A DNA stretch of 64,000 nt, taken from Serratia marcescens. GTDB taxonomy: Bacteria > Pseudomonadota > Gammaproteobacteria > Enterobacterales > Enterobacteriaceae. Where the stretch lies: assembly GCA_015548865.1 (NCBI GenBank), contig JADMXW010000002.1:145008-209007 (forward strand). Reading direction: 5' to 3'. Positions within the stretch are counted from its first letter, which is position 1, and each line of letters begins with the position of its first letter. Positions 21,430-28,404 of the stretch are shown in pieces. Under the pieces are notes generated by a model. That model ran no database searches, had not been told where the DNA came from, and saw only the letters and a program-made list of their open reading frames with translations. Made by a program: the position numbers and the translations under genes.

Positions 21430-22141
21430 ATAAATTCCTTTATTCATCTTTAATATAAACATCACGGCATCATTACTGACCGAGTCGTTCAACAGAAGTC
21501 TATTCACTGAATAGCGCCATGCACTATTTATCCCTGTATGTTTGGCATTGATACATTGCATTAACGGAACGACGGCAACACGATCGCGGGATAATCGAAT
21601 ACGTTAGCTCATCGAATGCGGCATTAAATTTTGCATGAGACCCGTTCATTAGAACAATCCTTGTTACCCTTTGACACACTGCATCCCTTGAGATATAAAA
21701 AATCAGTAAAATCAAAAATTAATTTTGAAAATCGTCCCTGTAATTATAAAAAAAATCCTACTCTCATACCGCATATCGGCGTGTTCATGTAAGTCCTGAG
21801 AGCTATGTTAAACGGCATATTATACGATTTCTTTACTGCTTGAATGAAATTTATATGTCTATTTTTATTTACAAAACCCATATACCACCATAATCGATCA
21901 TTATGGAAATATTTACCTGTATTCAAGGTAAATTATAGCGATATACAATAGACATTAAATATTAACAAATTGAAAACAACCCCTGGTTAAATATTATAAC
22001 TTCCTCTTATATACCAAAGTTTATAGTCAGGAAAAAATGAAAGTATTAACACACATATTAGCCCCTGCAATTTTAGCAAGGGACTAATAATATTGACGCA
22101 CTGTAAACTGACATATTCCCATTAATATAGAGGCGATAGTA
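21430..22141. other. AT-rich intergenic stretch upstream of the chemoreceptor
   Basis: About 710 bp with no gene I can support. It is strongly AT-rich from 21700 to 22140, unlike the core on either side, and marks the left edge of the accessory stretch. A weak hairpin (agcccctgc / gcaagggact) lies near 22059-22085. Confidence 0.5.
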
Positions 22142-22411
22142 TTATTGCATAACAGCAGTTTTGTTAATTTCATTAAAATGAGCATCGCACTCTATTCTGG
22201 CATTAGGAAGATAGTTTGATTTTAATATTATAAATGGAATGACCATCACCCAACTTGTTGACTTTTTATTTTCGTGGGTATTGCCATCCGAAGCATAGAC
22301 AATCGAGAAATAACCGCCATGACGTTCATTTTTGAAAATTTCATAACGATATAGCAGGCTATCATCCTGATGCTGAAAAATAAGCGTTTCTTTTAATGTC
22401 CCCAATAACAT
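22142..22411 (-). CDS. Hypothetical small protein
   Basis: An 89-residue protein with no family I recognise. It begins MLLGTLKETLIFQHQDD, has an aromatic-rich middle (YRYEIFKNERHGGYFSIVY) and a hydrophobic stretch SWVMVIPFIIL at about residues 54-64 that is too short to be a sure membrane span. The start at 22411 is chosen because a ggagg ribosome site lies seven bases upstream. Longer in-frame starts at 22444 and 22492 have no such site. A terminator for the next gene upstream lies at 22511-22548, so this gene probably has its own promoter. Confidence 0.5.
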   Translation of the reverse strand: MLLGTLKETLIFQHQDDSLLYRYEIFKNERHGGYFSIVYASDGNTHENKKSTSWVMVIPFIILKSNYLPNARIECDAHFNEINKTAVMQ

Positions 22412-22510
22412 CCTTTTTCCTCCCGTAGCATAAACTTTTTTCATCGGCCTGGGCGGGAAAAACCTTACAGCGAGAGGCAGAAAATACGACATCGATCGCT
22501 ATCGATAAGA

Positions 22511-22548
22511 AAAAACCCCACCGGTACAAGACACTCAGTGGGGTTCAG
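22511..22548 (-). terminator. Rho-independent terminator of the Arc-like gene
   Basis: On the minus strand, an 8-bp stem (aaccccac / gtggggtt) with a loop of about 18 nt is followed by six T. It lies 11 bp after the stop of the gene ending at 22559. Confidence 0.85.
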
Positions 22549-22558
22549 GGAGATAAAA

Positions 22559-22840
22559 TCACTTTTTCTTTGACGTGTTTTTACCTTTATCTTTTATCAA
22601 TTGTCTGATTTTTTTCAATTCTTTTTGGCTTAATGGCTGTTCAACAACCTCTTCGGTGTGCTGGTTATCGACATCCGTCTGATCAGCATCAACGCTATCC
22701 TTAGCGGCGATCTCAAAGCTTTTTGCCAAACGCGCAGCCACTTCAGCGCTGATTGAAACTTGATTTTCCAAGGCGGCTGCTTTGATTTGCTCTTTCAACT
22801 CTTGAGGAATCTTTAGGGATAAACTGGATATCTCACTCAT
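22559..22840 (-). CDS. Arc-like ribbon-helix-helix DNA-binding protein
   Basis: A 93-residue protein whose N-terminal 40 residues fit the Arc/MetJ ribbon-helix-helix pattern: a strand (SLSLKIPQ), a first helix (ELKEQIKAAALENQ), then VSISAEVAARL, compared with phage P22 Arc. The rest is acidic and then lysine-rich (KKIRQLIKDKGKNTSKKK), with no fold I recognise. It is likely a small transcriptional regulator, perhaps of phage or plasmid origin. The start at 22840 is preferred to an ATG 33 bp upstream because it lines up with Arc-like proteins. Targets are unknown. Confidence 0.75.
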   Translation of the reverse strand: MSEISSLSLKIPQELKEQIKAAALENQVSISAEVAARLAKSFEIAAKDSVDADQTDVDNQHTEEVVEQPLSQKELKKIRQLIKDKGKNTSKKK

Positions 22841-23112
22841 TTTCTTACCTTTCTTGTAGAGATAAAAGGACACGTTATGTTAGTCGTATGGCAAAGTCTA
22901 GCATGACACAAAAATTTAATATTTCTGTCATGAGAAAGACATCGGTATATGCAGCATCTCTCACCGACACAACTCGGTACAGCCAGATGATTTTACGACA
23001 CGCAGAGTGAGTATGGCAGAATCTCAGGCGCGTACTTGATTATGCCGAATCTAGATGACAAGAATAATTATTGATAAACAAATTATTTTACTTACAAAGG
23101 AGGATGAAATAA

Positions 23113-23169
23113 ATGACTTGCGATCGACGCCACAACATTACGCTTAACGCATTGATCATAATATGTTAA
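23113..23169 (+). CDS. Possible 18-residue upstream ORF before the OrtT-like toxin
   Basis: A perfect ribosome-binding site (AAAGGAGG, 23096-23103) lies nine bases before this ATG. A minimal ORF (ATG AAA TAA) fills the gap between them. The encoded peptide is MTCDRRHNITLNALIIIC. It ends 39 bp before the GTG start of the toxin-like gene. An exceptionally strong ribosome site in an otherwise empty region suggests real translation, perhaps as a leader peptide that controls the toxin. There is no homologue I know. Confidence 0.35.
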   Translation: MTCDRRHNITLNALIIIC

Positions 23170-23208
23170 CACACTAGAATAGCGCGCTGCCACCAAAAGG
23201 AACCCGCT

Positions 23209-23394
23209 GTGTCACATCATGCAATATGGGAATTTATTAAACATGCCTACCTATTCGGTGCCATCATCGCCATGGTGATAACGTTTTTACTGAGCCGAGA
23301 TAAATCCATGCTGATGCGTTTTGTGGCCTCAATACTGATCGGGTTAACCTGGCCCCTCAGTTTTCCACTGGTACTACTCTTCTCACTTCTTTAG
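23209..23394 (+). CDS. ortT: GhoT/OrtT family membrane toxin
   Basis: A 61-residue protein with two hydrophobic segments (about residues 13-29 and 37-60). The second half, RFVASILIGLTWPLSFPLVLLFSLL in segments, follows the E. coli GhoT and OrtT C-terminus (LSAFLVGITWPMS... LLFSLF). These proteins damage the inner membrane and lower ATP, GhoT under GhoS control and OrtT as an orphan toxin under amino-acid or DNA stress. No GhoS-like antitoxin frame is adjacent, so an OrtT-type role is more likely. The start is a GTG preceded by aaagga. The symbol reflects the orphan arrangement; ghoT cannot be excluded. Confidence 0.8.
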   Translation: MSHHAIWEFIKHAYLFGAIIAMVITFLLSRDKSMLMRFVASILIGLTWPLSFPLVLLFSLL

Positions 23395-23440
23395 TGGCGC
23401 TGCCGAACTGACAGCGCCGTACGATAAGAATACTGATGAA

Positions 23441-23869
23441 CTATCTCACAACTAAAACGGTTGTTGCTGCATGACGCACAATGGCTGCAGCATTCGAACC
23501 AAGCAGATAGGTTTTTACATTGGGTCTACGTGAACCAACGACGATTAAATCTGCACCAATCTCTTGTGCTATTTGCAATGTCTCATCCCGCGGAGAGCCA
23601 AAGCTCACGCTGTAGTGCAGGCATTCTGCTGGGAGGTCTATCTTTGCAACCAGTGCTTTGAGTTTTTCATTCGCTTTTACTACGGCTTCATTTTCAAACT
23701 CTTTAATACCAAAAGAGTAAGCCGACATAAAAGCGGAAGCATCCGGCAGAGCATGGAACAAATGAAGCGAGGCACCAGATGCCTTTGCCAAAGGCACCGC
23801 ATGTTGCAATGCATTCTGGGTTAACTCATCTTCTTCCAAGTCAATGGGGACCAGTATCGTTGTATACAT
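23441..23869 (-). CDS. Universal stress protein, UspF/UspG type
   Basis: This 142-residue single-Usp-domain protein opens with TILVPIDLEEDELTQNAL and closes with the nucleotide-binding signature GSRRPNVKTYLLGSNAAAIVRHA, i.e. the G-X2-G/S-X9-G(S/T) type that binds ATP. The C-terminus (YLLGSNAAAIVRHA..VLVVR) is closest to E. coli UspF and UspG. Such proteins aid stress survival and, in UspF/G, adhesion and motility. The start follows an aggag site. It stands alone, divergent from the DUF4186 gene. Confidence 0.88.
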   Translation of the reverse strand: MYTTILVPIDLEEDELTQNALQHAVPLAKASGASLHLFHALPDASAFMSAYSFGIKEFENEAVVKANEKLKALVAKIDLPAECLHYSVSFGSPRDETLQIAQEIGADLIVVGSRRPNVKTYLLGSNAAAIVRHAATTVLVVR

Positions 23870-23965
23870 AGCAGCTCCTTATTGCAGACATCCGCTAAAG
23901 AAAAGCATATCCCACTGTCTGATGATGTAAAATAATACGTCACAAATCTGTGAGGTGGGTATTCT

Positions 23966-24334
23966 ATGGACGATCTTTTCACCAGGCTTTCTCGATCCAC
24001 GTTTCGGCAACGATTCACTCTGGGGACGAAAGAAATTAATTATTTGTATGAAAAGGGGTTTACCGTCATCAACCAGCACGCGGTCGATTTTGTTGCCCAA
24101 CGGTTAGCATCTGCAGAACCCCGAAACGATGGTAAGCAAACGCCAATGCGTGGTCATCCAGTTTTTATTGCACAGCATGCCACTGCCACCTGCTGTCGAG
24201 GATGTTTAGCAAAATGGCATGGAATTGCTGCGCATCGTCCTCTCAGCCAGCAAGAACAGAGCTACATCGTCTCTGTAGTGATGACATGGCTAGATCGAGA
24301 AATAACAAAGCGAGAACCAACAGTACAAAGATAA
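23966..24334 (+). CDS. DUF4186 family protein
   Basis: A 122-residue protein with the marks of DUF4186: an N-terminal LFTRLSRSTFRQRFTL, a central NDGKQTPMRGHPVFIAQHAT, and CCRGCLAKWHGI near residues 76-87. The conserved cysteines and histidines point to a bound metal, but the function is unknown. The start follows gaggtggg. It is a solitary gene between the Usp and Nudix genes. Confidence 0.75.
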   Translation: MDDLFTRLSRSTFRQRFTLGTKEINYLYEKGFTVINQHAVDFVAQRLASAEPRNDGKQTPMRGHPVFIAQHATATCCRGCLAKWHGIAAHRPLSQQEQSYIVSVVMTWLDREITKREPTVQR

Positions 24335-24420
24335 CCCGTGTGTGGCACAAGCGCTATACGCAGAGTCACACACAAATCAACGTAATGGTTTTCTGCGTAA
24401 TACGGCGTTAATAACACTGA

Positions 24421-24843
24421 CTACAACATACCTTTTATGCCATCAGGGAACACGGTCAGAGCATCACTTAGTACAGCGGTTTGTTCAATCCAGCGCATCA
24501 CGATCGGCATGCCATTAGACTCAACACCGTGTACAATCTCTTGCTGGTAAAACGCTTCATCAGCAAAACGGCCTTCATAGACAAAGACGATTTCGTGCCC
24601 AGGCTTTCCGTTGTACTCGAAAATATTCTCGGATACCCCCAACAAGATCAGTTCTACCGCTTTAGCCCCAATCTCTTCTTCCACTTCACGGAGTGCCGCA
24701 GCAACAGAAGTCTCGCCAAAATCAACGCCGCCACCAATCGGCAACAAATAGTGTGTATTTTTTACTGGATCGTATCCTTCAGCTAGCAGAATTCTCCCAT
24801 CATGGCGGAAAAGACAGACAGATTTAGCTCTTATCTTACTCAT
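24421..24843 (-). CDS. Nudix hydrolase
   Basis: A 140-residue single-domain protein with a complete Nudix box: GGGVDFGETSVAAALREVEEE-IG fits GX5EX7REUXEEXGU at about residues 38-60, so Mg2+-dependent hydrolysis of a nucleoside diphosphate-X is expected. The substrate cannot be read. The N-terminal strand RAKSVCLFRHDGRILLAEG is typical of ADP-ribose or NTP-type Nudix proteins. It is divergent from mgtS. Confidence 0.85.
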   Translation of the reverse strand: MSKIRAKSVCLFRHDGRILLAEGYDPVKNTHYLLPIGGGVDFGETSVAAALREVEEEIGAKAVELILLGVSENIFEYNGKPGHEIVFVYEGRFADEAFYQQEIVHGVESNGMPIVMRWIEQTAVLSDALTVFPDGIKGML

Positions 24844-24985
24844 TCTTAAAGGTTCCTCGGCAAAAAAGGGCTGGGAAGGTTACCTGAGGATATGAAAGTG
24901 TATTGCGATCGAGATCAAAGAACAGAATACTGTCAATTCTTTTATATTCCGCGCCTTTTCCCATCAGATCGCCTGAAGTAGCGAT

Positions 24986-25020
24986 TATTTAAACCTCGTT
25001 TAAGGTGTATATCTTAGAAT
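24986..25020 (+). promoter_or_regulatory. PhoP box and promoter of mgtS
   Basis: The direct repeat TATTTA (24986-24991), N5, CGTTTA (24997-25002) differs from the PhoP consensus (T/G)GTTTA-N5-(T/G)GTTTA by one base per half. A 12-bp gap leads to a -10 hexamer TAGAAT at 25015-25020, the standard PhoP class I spacing. The predicted start near 25027 leaves a leader of about 70 nt. Confidence 0.7.
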
Positions 25021-25097
25021 TCACATTGACATTCAGCCAGGCTGTTTTTATCGCAGAGGATTATCTATCGATTTACACAACGTCAAGGAGTCTTACT

Positions 25098-25193
25098 ATG
25101 TTAGCAAATGAAAATGTATTTATCAGCGTACTCGCTGTTATCGTAGCGGTAGGGTTTATTATCGCTTTCTTTAGTCCAAAATGGGATGACTGA
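25098..25193 (+). CDS. mgtS: Small membrane protein MgtS (MgtA-stabilising)
   Basis: A 31-residue single-span membrane protein. Start MLANENVFISVLA and end FFSPKWDD line up with E. coli MgtS (YneM), which has the same length and ends FSHKWDD. MgtS is induced by PhoPQ in low Mg2+ and protects the Mg2+ importer MgtA from degradation; it also acts on PitA. The ATG follows aaggag by eight bases. A longer in-frame ORF from 25005 has no match, and the 31-residue start agrees exactly with the family. The PhoP box upstream supports the assignment. Confidence 0.88.
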   Translation: MLANENVFISVLAVIVAVGFIIAFFSPKWDD

Positions 25194-25216
25194 TGAACAC
25201 TGATCCCCCCGCTCGA

Positions 25217-25252
25217 TGACTCCTCTCATGTCATAATGACTGAGAGGAGGCA
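25217..25252 (+). terminator. Probable mgtS terminator
   Basis: Arms actcctctca and tgagaggagg enclose about 12 nt; a short T stretch (catttcc) follows. It begins 23 bp after the mgtS stop. Confidence 0.55.
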
Positions 25253-25625
25253 TTTCCATAATTGCTATCTTCACGTTTTGCCTGCTTATCACGCTCCATC
25301 TCTTACTTACCAGCTTCTATTTCAAGTCACCTGTCATAAAGATACTACTGGCGTAGCTATCGCATGATTTAGCCACCACTATTGTGTCTACCCTGTGCAT
25401 AACATCGCAGAAAAGGTTGCATCATTTAACGCCACTCCTTCATTCAGGAAAATACGCATGTCCATTATTGAAACACTGAATTGTCTAAAAGAGTGAATAC
25501 AGCCACCTGACAAGAGGCACTTGCCTGATCTTACAGCGTCTCAGGTGGCGCAATCAAAAGACATTCCAGCATTGATGCCTTAATATGTTGGAGATATCGA
25601 TAGAACCTCAATCCACCAAAGGGTT
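25253..25625. other. Intergenic region with a mini-ORF and stem-loop
   Basis: No gene of normal size is present. At 25458-25496 a 12-codon ORF (MSIIETLNCLKE) follows an aggaaa site. Directly after it a 9-bp perfect stem (gccacctga 25502-25510 / tcaggtggc 25541-25549) encloses a loop containing a second small hairpin. It could be an unannotated small RNA or leader, but the next plus-strand gene is 750 bp away. Confidence 0.35.
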
Positions 25626-26015
25626 TTATTGACAAAGTTCCTTAGAGAAATCCGGACTCCCCCGCCCACTGGCACACCGTTGAGTAATATCTCTACTGTC
25701 TATCTTCCAGATATCATTCGTCTTAGATAATTGATATCTGTAGCGTATCGCAGCAATTGAATCATCCGTGGGCGTATCTTCTTCTAACGTCACTGTTACA
25801 CGGTCAGGAGATTCAATTGAATCGCCTGATACTGTCTGCTTAATAAGCAACGTCGAAGGTGTTTCTTGAAAAATACTTCCCAAGTCTTTAAACACAATAG
25901 TTAAAGGAAGCGAGCTAGCAGACTGTATATTATTTTCACCATTTTCAATCTGCGATGAGTCACATCCCGGTAAGAAACCAATCATCAACATCGTTGTAAT
26001 TTTAAATAGCTGCAT
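25626..26015 (-). CDS. Hypothetical lipoprotein
   Basis: A 129-residue protein with a short lipoprotein signal ending in the lipobox LPGC; the modified cysteine is Cys18. Aspartate at the +2 position (CDSS) predicts inner-membrane retention. The mature part has a central strand-rich segment (DRVTVTLEED, IRYRYQLSKTNDIWKID) and two C-terminal cysteines (CASGRG..ELC) that could form a disulfide. I do not recognise the family. It is a lone gene, convergent with mgtS. Confidence 0.65.
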   Translation of the reverse strand: MQLFKITTMLMIGFLPGCDSSQIENGENNIQSASSLPLTIVFKDLGSIFQETPSTLLIKQTVSGDSIESPDRVTVTLEEDTPTDDSIAAIRYRYQLSKTNDIWKIDSRDITQRCASGRGSPDFSKELCQ

Positions 26016-26303
26016 AGCCTCACCTAATATTTTTTAATTGAACATCAGGGCAGATCATCTCACAGAGATAATTTCAGGCTTTAAGAATATGATGAGTTTC
26101 TGTCAAAAAACGGAACCTGTTATGCAACCATTGAGGTTGTAATACTGCAACTCATTAAGTTTCGCCTAAAACCAGCACCTGAGCAAACCAGAATTTGTTC
26201 CTAGAGCACGCCTTCAAATCATCCGCATTTGTCGAAAAAATCGCCTTGCCAAAATAACTGTTTTTTTATACAGTAAAATCATATTAACTATAAGGATACC
26301 GTT

Positions 26304-26669
26304 ATGATTTTAAGAACTGCATCTCACACAAAGGATGATACATGCCCGGCATGCGTCGTGGCCGGTGGTTTCATCTTCTTAGCGCATCATAGTGGTGGTC
26401 ATGAAAAAGCTGATGCCGTGTTTCAGGCAAGAGCATCCCTGAAAGCCCTAAGTAAAACGCTACAGTCAGTCAATGCCAACCTGGATGATATGGTTCAGAT
26501 CACGCTGTATCTTAAGCACCGACACGACTTTCCTGCTGTCCGAGACATTTTTAGAGAATTCTTCACCGAAGGGCATTATCCAGCGCGAATGACGGTGTTT
26601 ACAGATTTTATCAACGAAAACTGCCTCTGCATGCTAGATGGGACCGCAGTGGTAGCATCAAACCAGTAG
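26304..26669 (+). CDS. RidA/YjgF/YER057c family protein
   Basis: A 121-residue RidA-superfamily protein. Family features are GGFIFLAHHSG near the start, QARASLKALSKTLQSVNANLDDMVQITLYL in the middle, and the catalytic-site arginine in PARMTVFTDF. Canonical RidA hydrolyses reactive enamine/imine intermediates. The C-terminal segment NENCLCMLDGTAV departs from the usual VE(I)E pattern, so this is a divergent member and may not share that activity. The start follows a taagga site. Confidence 0.82.
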   Translation: MILRTASHTKDDTCPACVVAGGFIFLAHHSGGHEKADAVFQARASLKALSKTLQSVNANLDDMVQITLYLKHRHDFPAVRDIFREFFTEGHYPARMTVFTDFINENCLCMLDGTAVVASNQ

Positions 26670-26773
26670 GTTGCGACAATCTCATTTGGCCAATAGCCCT
26701 ATATAGGCCTTTATGACGGAGTGGGCTGCCCTCCATACTCGAGAGTGCACCTCCCGTCAGCCCTTCATGTTCT

Positions 26774-26908
26774 ATGAGCAATTCTATTAAATATAAATAT
26801 GTTGATAAAAATGGCAATAAAAAATTATGGACAGGTCAGGGATGCACACCTGAAGCGATTGCTGTGGCTATTGAGAATGGTAAAATGCTGGAAAATTTTG
26901 AGGTCTGA
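26774..26908 (+). CDS. Free-standing H-NS-type C-terminal DNA-binding domain (44 residues)
   Basis: This very short frame encodes a peptide with KYKYVDKNGNKKLWTGQG followed by CTPEAIAVAIENGKMLENFEV. It aligns with the C-terminal domain of H-NS/StpA (YxYVDENG..TWTGQGRTP..I), including the WTGQG core, but the conserved arginine of TGQGRTP is cysteine. No coiled-coil oligomerisation domain precedes it; an in-frame stop at 26714 closes the frame. The ribosome site is weak. It could be a remnant of an acquired hns-like gene or a small protein that interferes with H-NS. Confidence 0.55.
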   Translation: MSNSIKYKYVDKNGNKKLWTGQGCTPEAIAVAIENGKMLENFEV

Positions 26909-26966
26909 TAAACATATCAGCCTGCAACCCTGTGTATCTCAGGGTTGCAAACTAAATAAACACACA

Positions 26967-27233
26967 TTACTCAGAGTCTTTAAATAATGGAAGCCCTTGA
27001 GATTTTCGCCAATGTTTTACAAATTTAACAATCCCTTCCGGTGTCCCATCATTGTCATCATCAGGATAATAAATAACACCATTACCATCTGGATGCCCCA
27101 CTAATTTTTCAAAATGGCTAACCCATTTATGATGTTCTTCTTCGGAAGAAGAGTTCACTTCAACGATATCTCTAACAAATTGAAGAAAATCCTCTTCAGT
27201 GTAATCATTTAATTTAGGGTTAATTATTGTCAT
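26967..27233 (-). CDS. Colicin/pyocin-type bacteriocin immunity protein (Im family)
   Basis: This 88-residue protein matches the colicin E2/E7/E8/E9 immunity family across its length. It has DYTEEDFLQFV (helix I), SSEEEHHKWVSHFEKLVGHP (specificity helix II), VIYYP with the two conserved tyrosines, and GTPEGIVKFVKHWR. Such proteins bind a cognate HNH DNase and block it. The ATG overlaps the stop of the upstream HNH-containing gene as ATGA, the usual toxin-immunity coupling. The cognate nuclease next door is incomplete, so the protein may now guard against toxins from other strains. Confidence 0.9.
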   Translation of the reverse strand: MTIINPKLNDYTEEDFLQFVRDIVEVNSSSEEEHHKWVSHFEKLVGHPDGNGVIYYPDDDNDGTPEGIVKFVKHWRKSQGLPLFKDSE

Positions 27234-27772
27234 GAAACCTCCTTGGAATGGAGCATAATATGCCTTTTAGGTGTGGCAATTGACATATTTTCAATATCGT
27301 AGACACTACCACCATCAACTATGCGTATTTTATGATGAATTTCAAACACTGCCCTTCCTCCAGCTTGTTCTTTAGGCACTGCATAAGGTTCAACCGATAC
27401 CACTACAGAAAATGTGTAATCATTTCCTGAAAAAGTATTTACTGTATGAAACAGCGTCACACTTGAACCTGATGCCCTGCCGTGGTCGTATTCAAACGCA
27501 GCCGTTCTATCAGAATCAGCAAGCTCTCCATTGGCGTACAGATTTGCACTCATTTGATATACACCATAATGAACAACCCAATTGAAATAGGCGTGAACTA
27601 ATATTTTACCGGAAGCGCCACTTCCGCAGGTAAACGTCGTATTATTACCAATAGTGCCTGATGACACTATCGTGTTCCCTTCATTCCCTTTCCATACTCC
27701 ATCAACACACCACACAGGCGAACCGTTTGCCGCTTTGCTAATAAGCCCGTTAGGTGTGCATGTTTCACCCAT
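27230..27772 (-). CDS. Chimeric protein: pilus-tip (PilV/shufflon-like) domain joined to a colicin HNH nuclease tail
   Basis: A 180-residue protein of two unlike parts. Residues 1-127 start MGETCTPNGLISKAANG and continue CVDGVWK, the Cys-Asn-Gly-Leu...Cys-Gly-X-Trp pattern of PilV shufflon C-termini, followed by a beta-rich region. From about residue 128 (PYAVPKEQAGGRAVFEIHH) it follows the last 45 residues of colicin E-type DNases: HH at 146-147, the segment GGSVYDIENM, and KRHIMLH with histidines 171 and 175. The metal-binding core is intact, but the first two thirds of the DNase domain are missing. The start shares a base with the GST stop (TAATG) and the stop overlaps the immunity ATG. 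Cytotoxicity is doubtful; it may be a recombination relic. Confidence 0.65.
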   Translation of the reverse strand: MGETCTPNGLISKAANGSPVWCVDGVWKGNEGNTIVSSGTIGNNTTFTCGSGASGKILVHAYFNWVVHYGVYQMSANLYANGELADSDRTAAFEYDHGRASGSSVTLFHTVNTFSGNDYTFSVVVSVEPYAVPKEQAGGRAVFEIHHKIRIVDGGSVYDIENMSIATPKRHIMLHSKEVS

Positions 27773-28404
27773 TATGACTGATGTGAAATATTTTTCATTA
27801 ACGGCATGATGCGAGACCACCAGCCAGTGATATTTGGATAAAGTAAAAACATTTCCTGACCCTGTGGTACACGAATTAAATATTCTATCATTGATGCCAC
27901 ATAGATGTCAGCTAATGTCAGTTTATCACCGGAAAGCCAACAATTTCCTTCTAAAAAAGTTGATAATGCTATCAGACAAGATGACGTTTTTTGAATTGCC
28001 ATATCTAATTTTATCTTGTCAATTGGTTCATTCTTTGTTGTTTTTATTACAAGCTCTCCATATATTCCCCATACGAAATATGGATACATATAGCCATCAG
28101 CAATACTGATAATTTGATTCATGCGTGCTCTTTGTTTCACCCCCACTGGCTGAAGTCGTGGGCCATCAAACGCTTCATCGATATATCGAGTTATTGCTCC
28201 TGTTTCATAAAGACTAAAACCGTCATATTCAAATGAAGGGATTTTTCCAAATGGATGCCGTTCAAGATAGTCATCAGCAGGATTACTGGAATCGAAAATA
28301 TCGACAGGAATTAAATCATAGTCGATCCCTTTTTCCTGAAGAGTGAACAGAACAATACGTACATAAACGCTATAGCTTGCACCAAACACAATCGGTTTTT
28401 TCAT
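27772..28404 (-). CDS. Glutathione S-transferase
   Basis: A 210-residue GST. The N-terminal thioredoxin fold has the glutathione-binding cis-proline segment GKIPSFEYDG and the Glu/Ser motif LYETGAITRYI (residues about 62-72). The C-terminal helical domain has the N-capping motif LTLADIYVASM. It joins glutathione to electrophiles or reduces them; no specific substrate is evident. The start at 28404 gives MKKPIVFGASYSVYVR; an ATG-less extension to 28470 looks unlikely. The stop overlaps the start of the chimeric gene, so the two may be co-translated. Confidence 0.87.
   Translation of the reverse strand: MKKPIVFGASYSVYVRIVLFTLQEKGIDYDLIPVDIFDSSNPADDYLERHPFGKIPSFEYDGFSLYETGAITRYIDEAFDGPRLQPVGVKQRARMNQIISIADGYMYPYFVWGIYGELVIKTTKNEPIDKIKLDMAIQKTSSCLIALSTFLEGNCWLSGDKLTLADIYVASMIEYLIRVPQGQEMFLLYPNITGWWSRIMPLMKNISHQS

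Noticed and set aside
21430..21560. Sigma-28 promoter for the chemoreceptor gene
   Set aside because: Only 5 of 8 matches to GCCGATAA and no -35 element; not supported.
21744..21926. 60-codon minus-strand frame in the AT-rich gap upstream of the chemoreceptor
   Set aside because: No convincing ribosome site or homology; frames of this length are expected by chance.
22036..22087. 16-codon ORF (MKVLTHILAPAILARD) after 'caggaaa'
   Set aside because: Short, in a very AT-rich region, and partly inside a weak hairpin; nothing supports translation.
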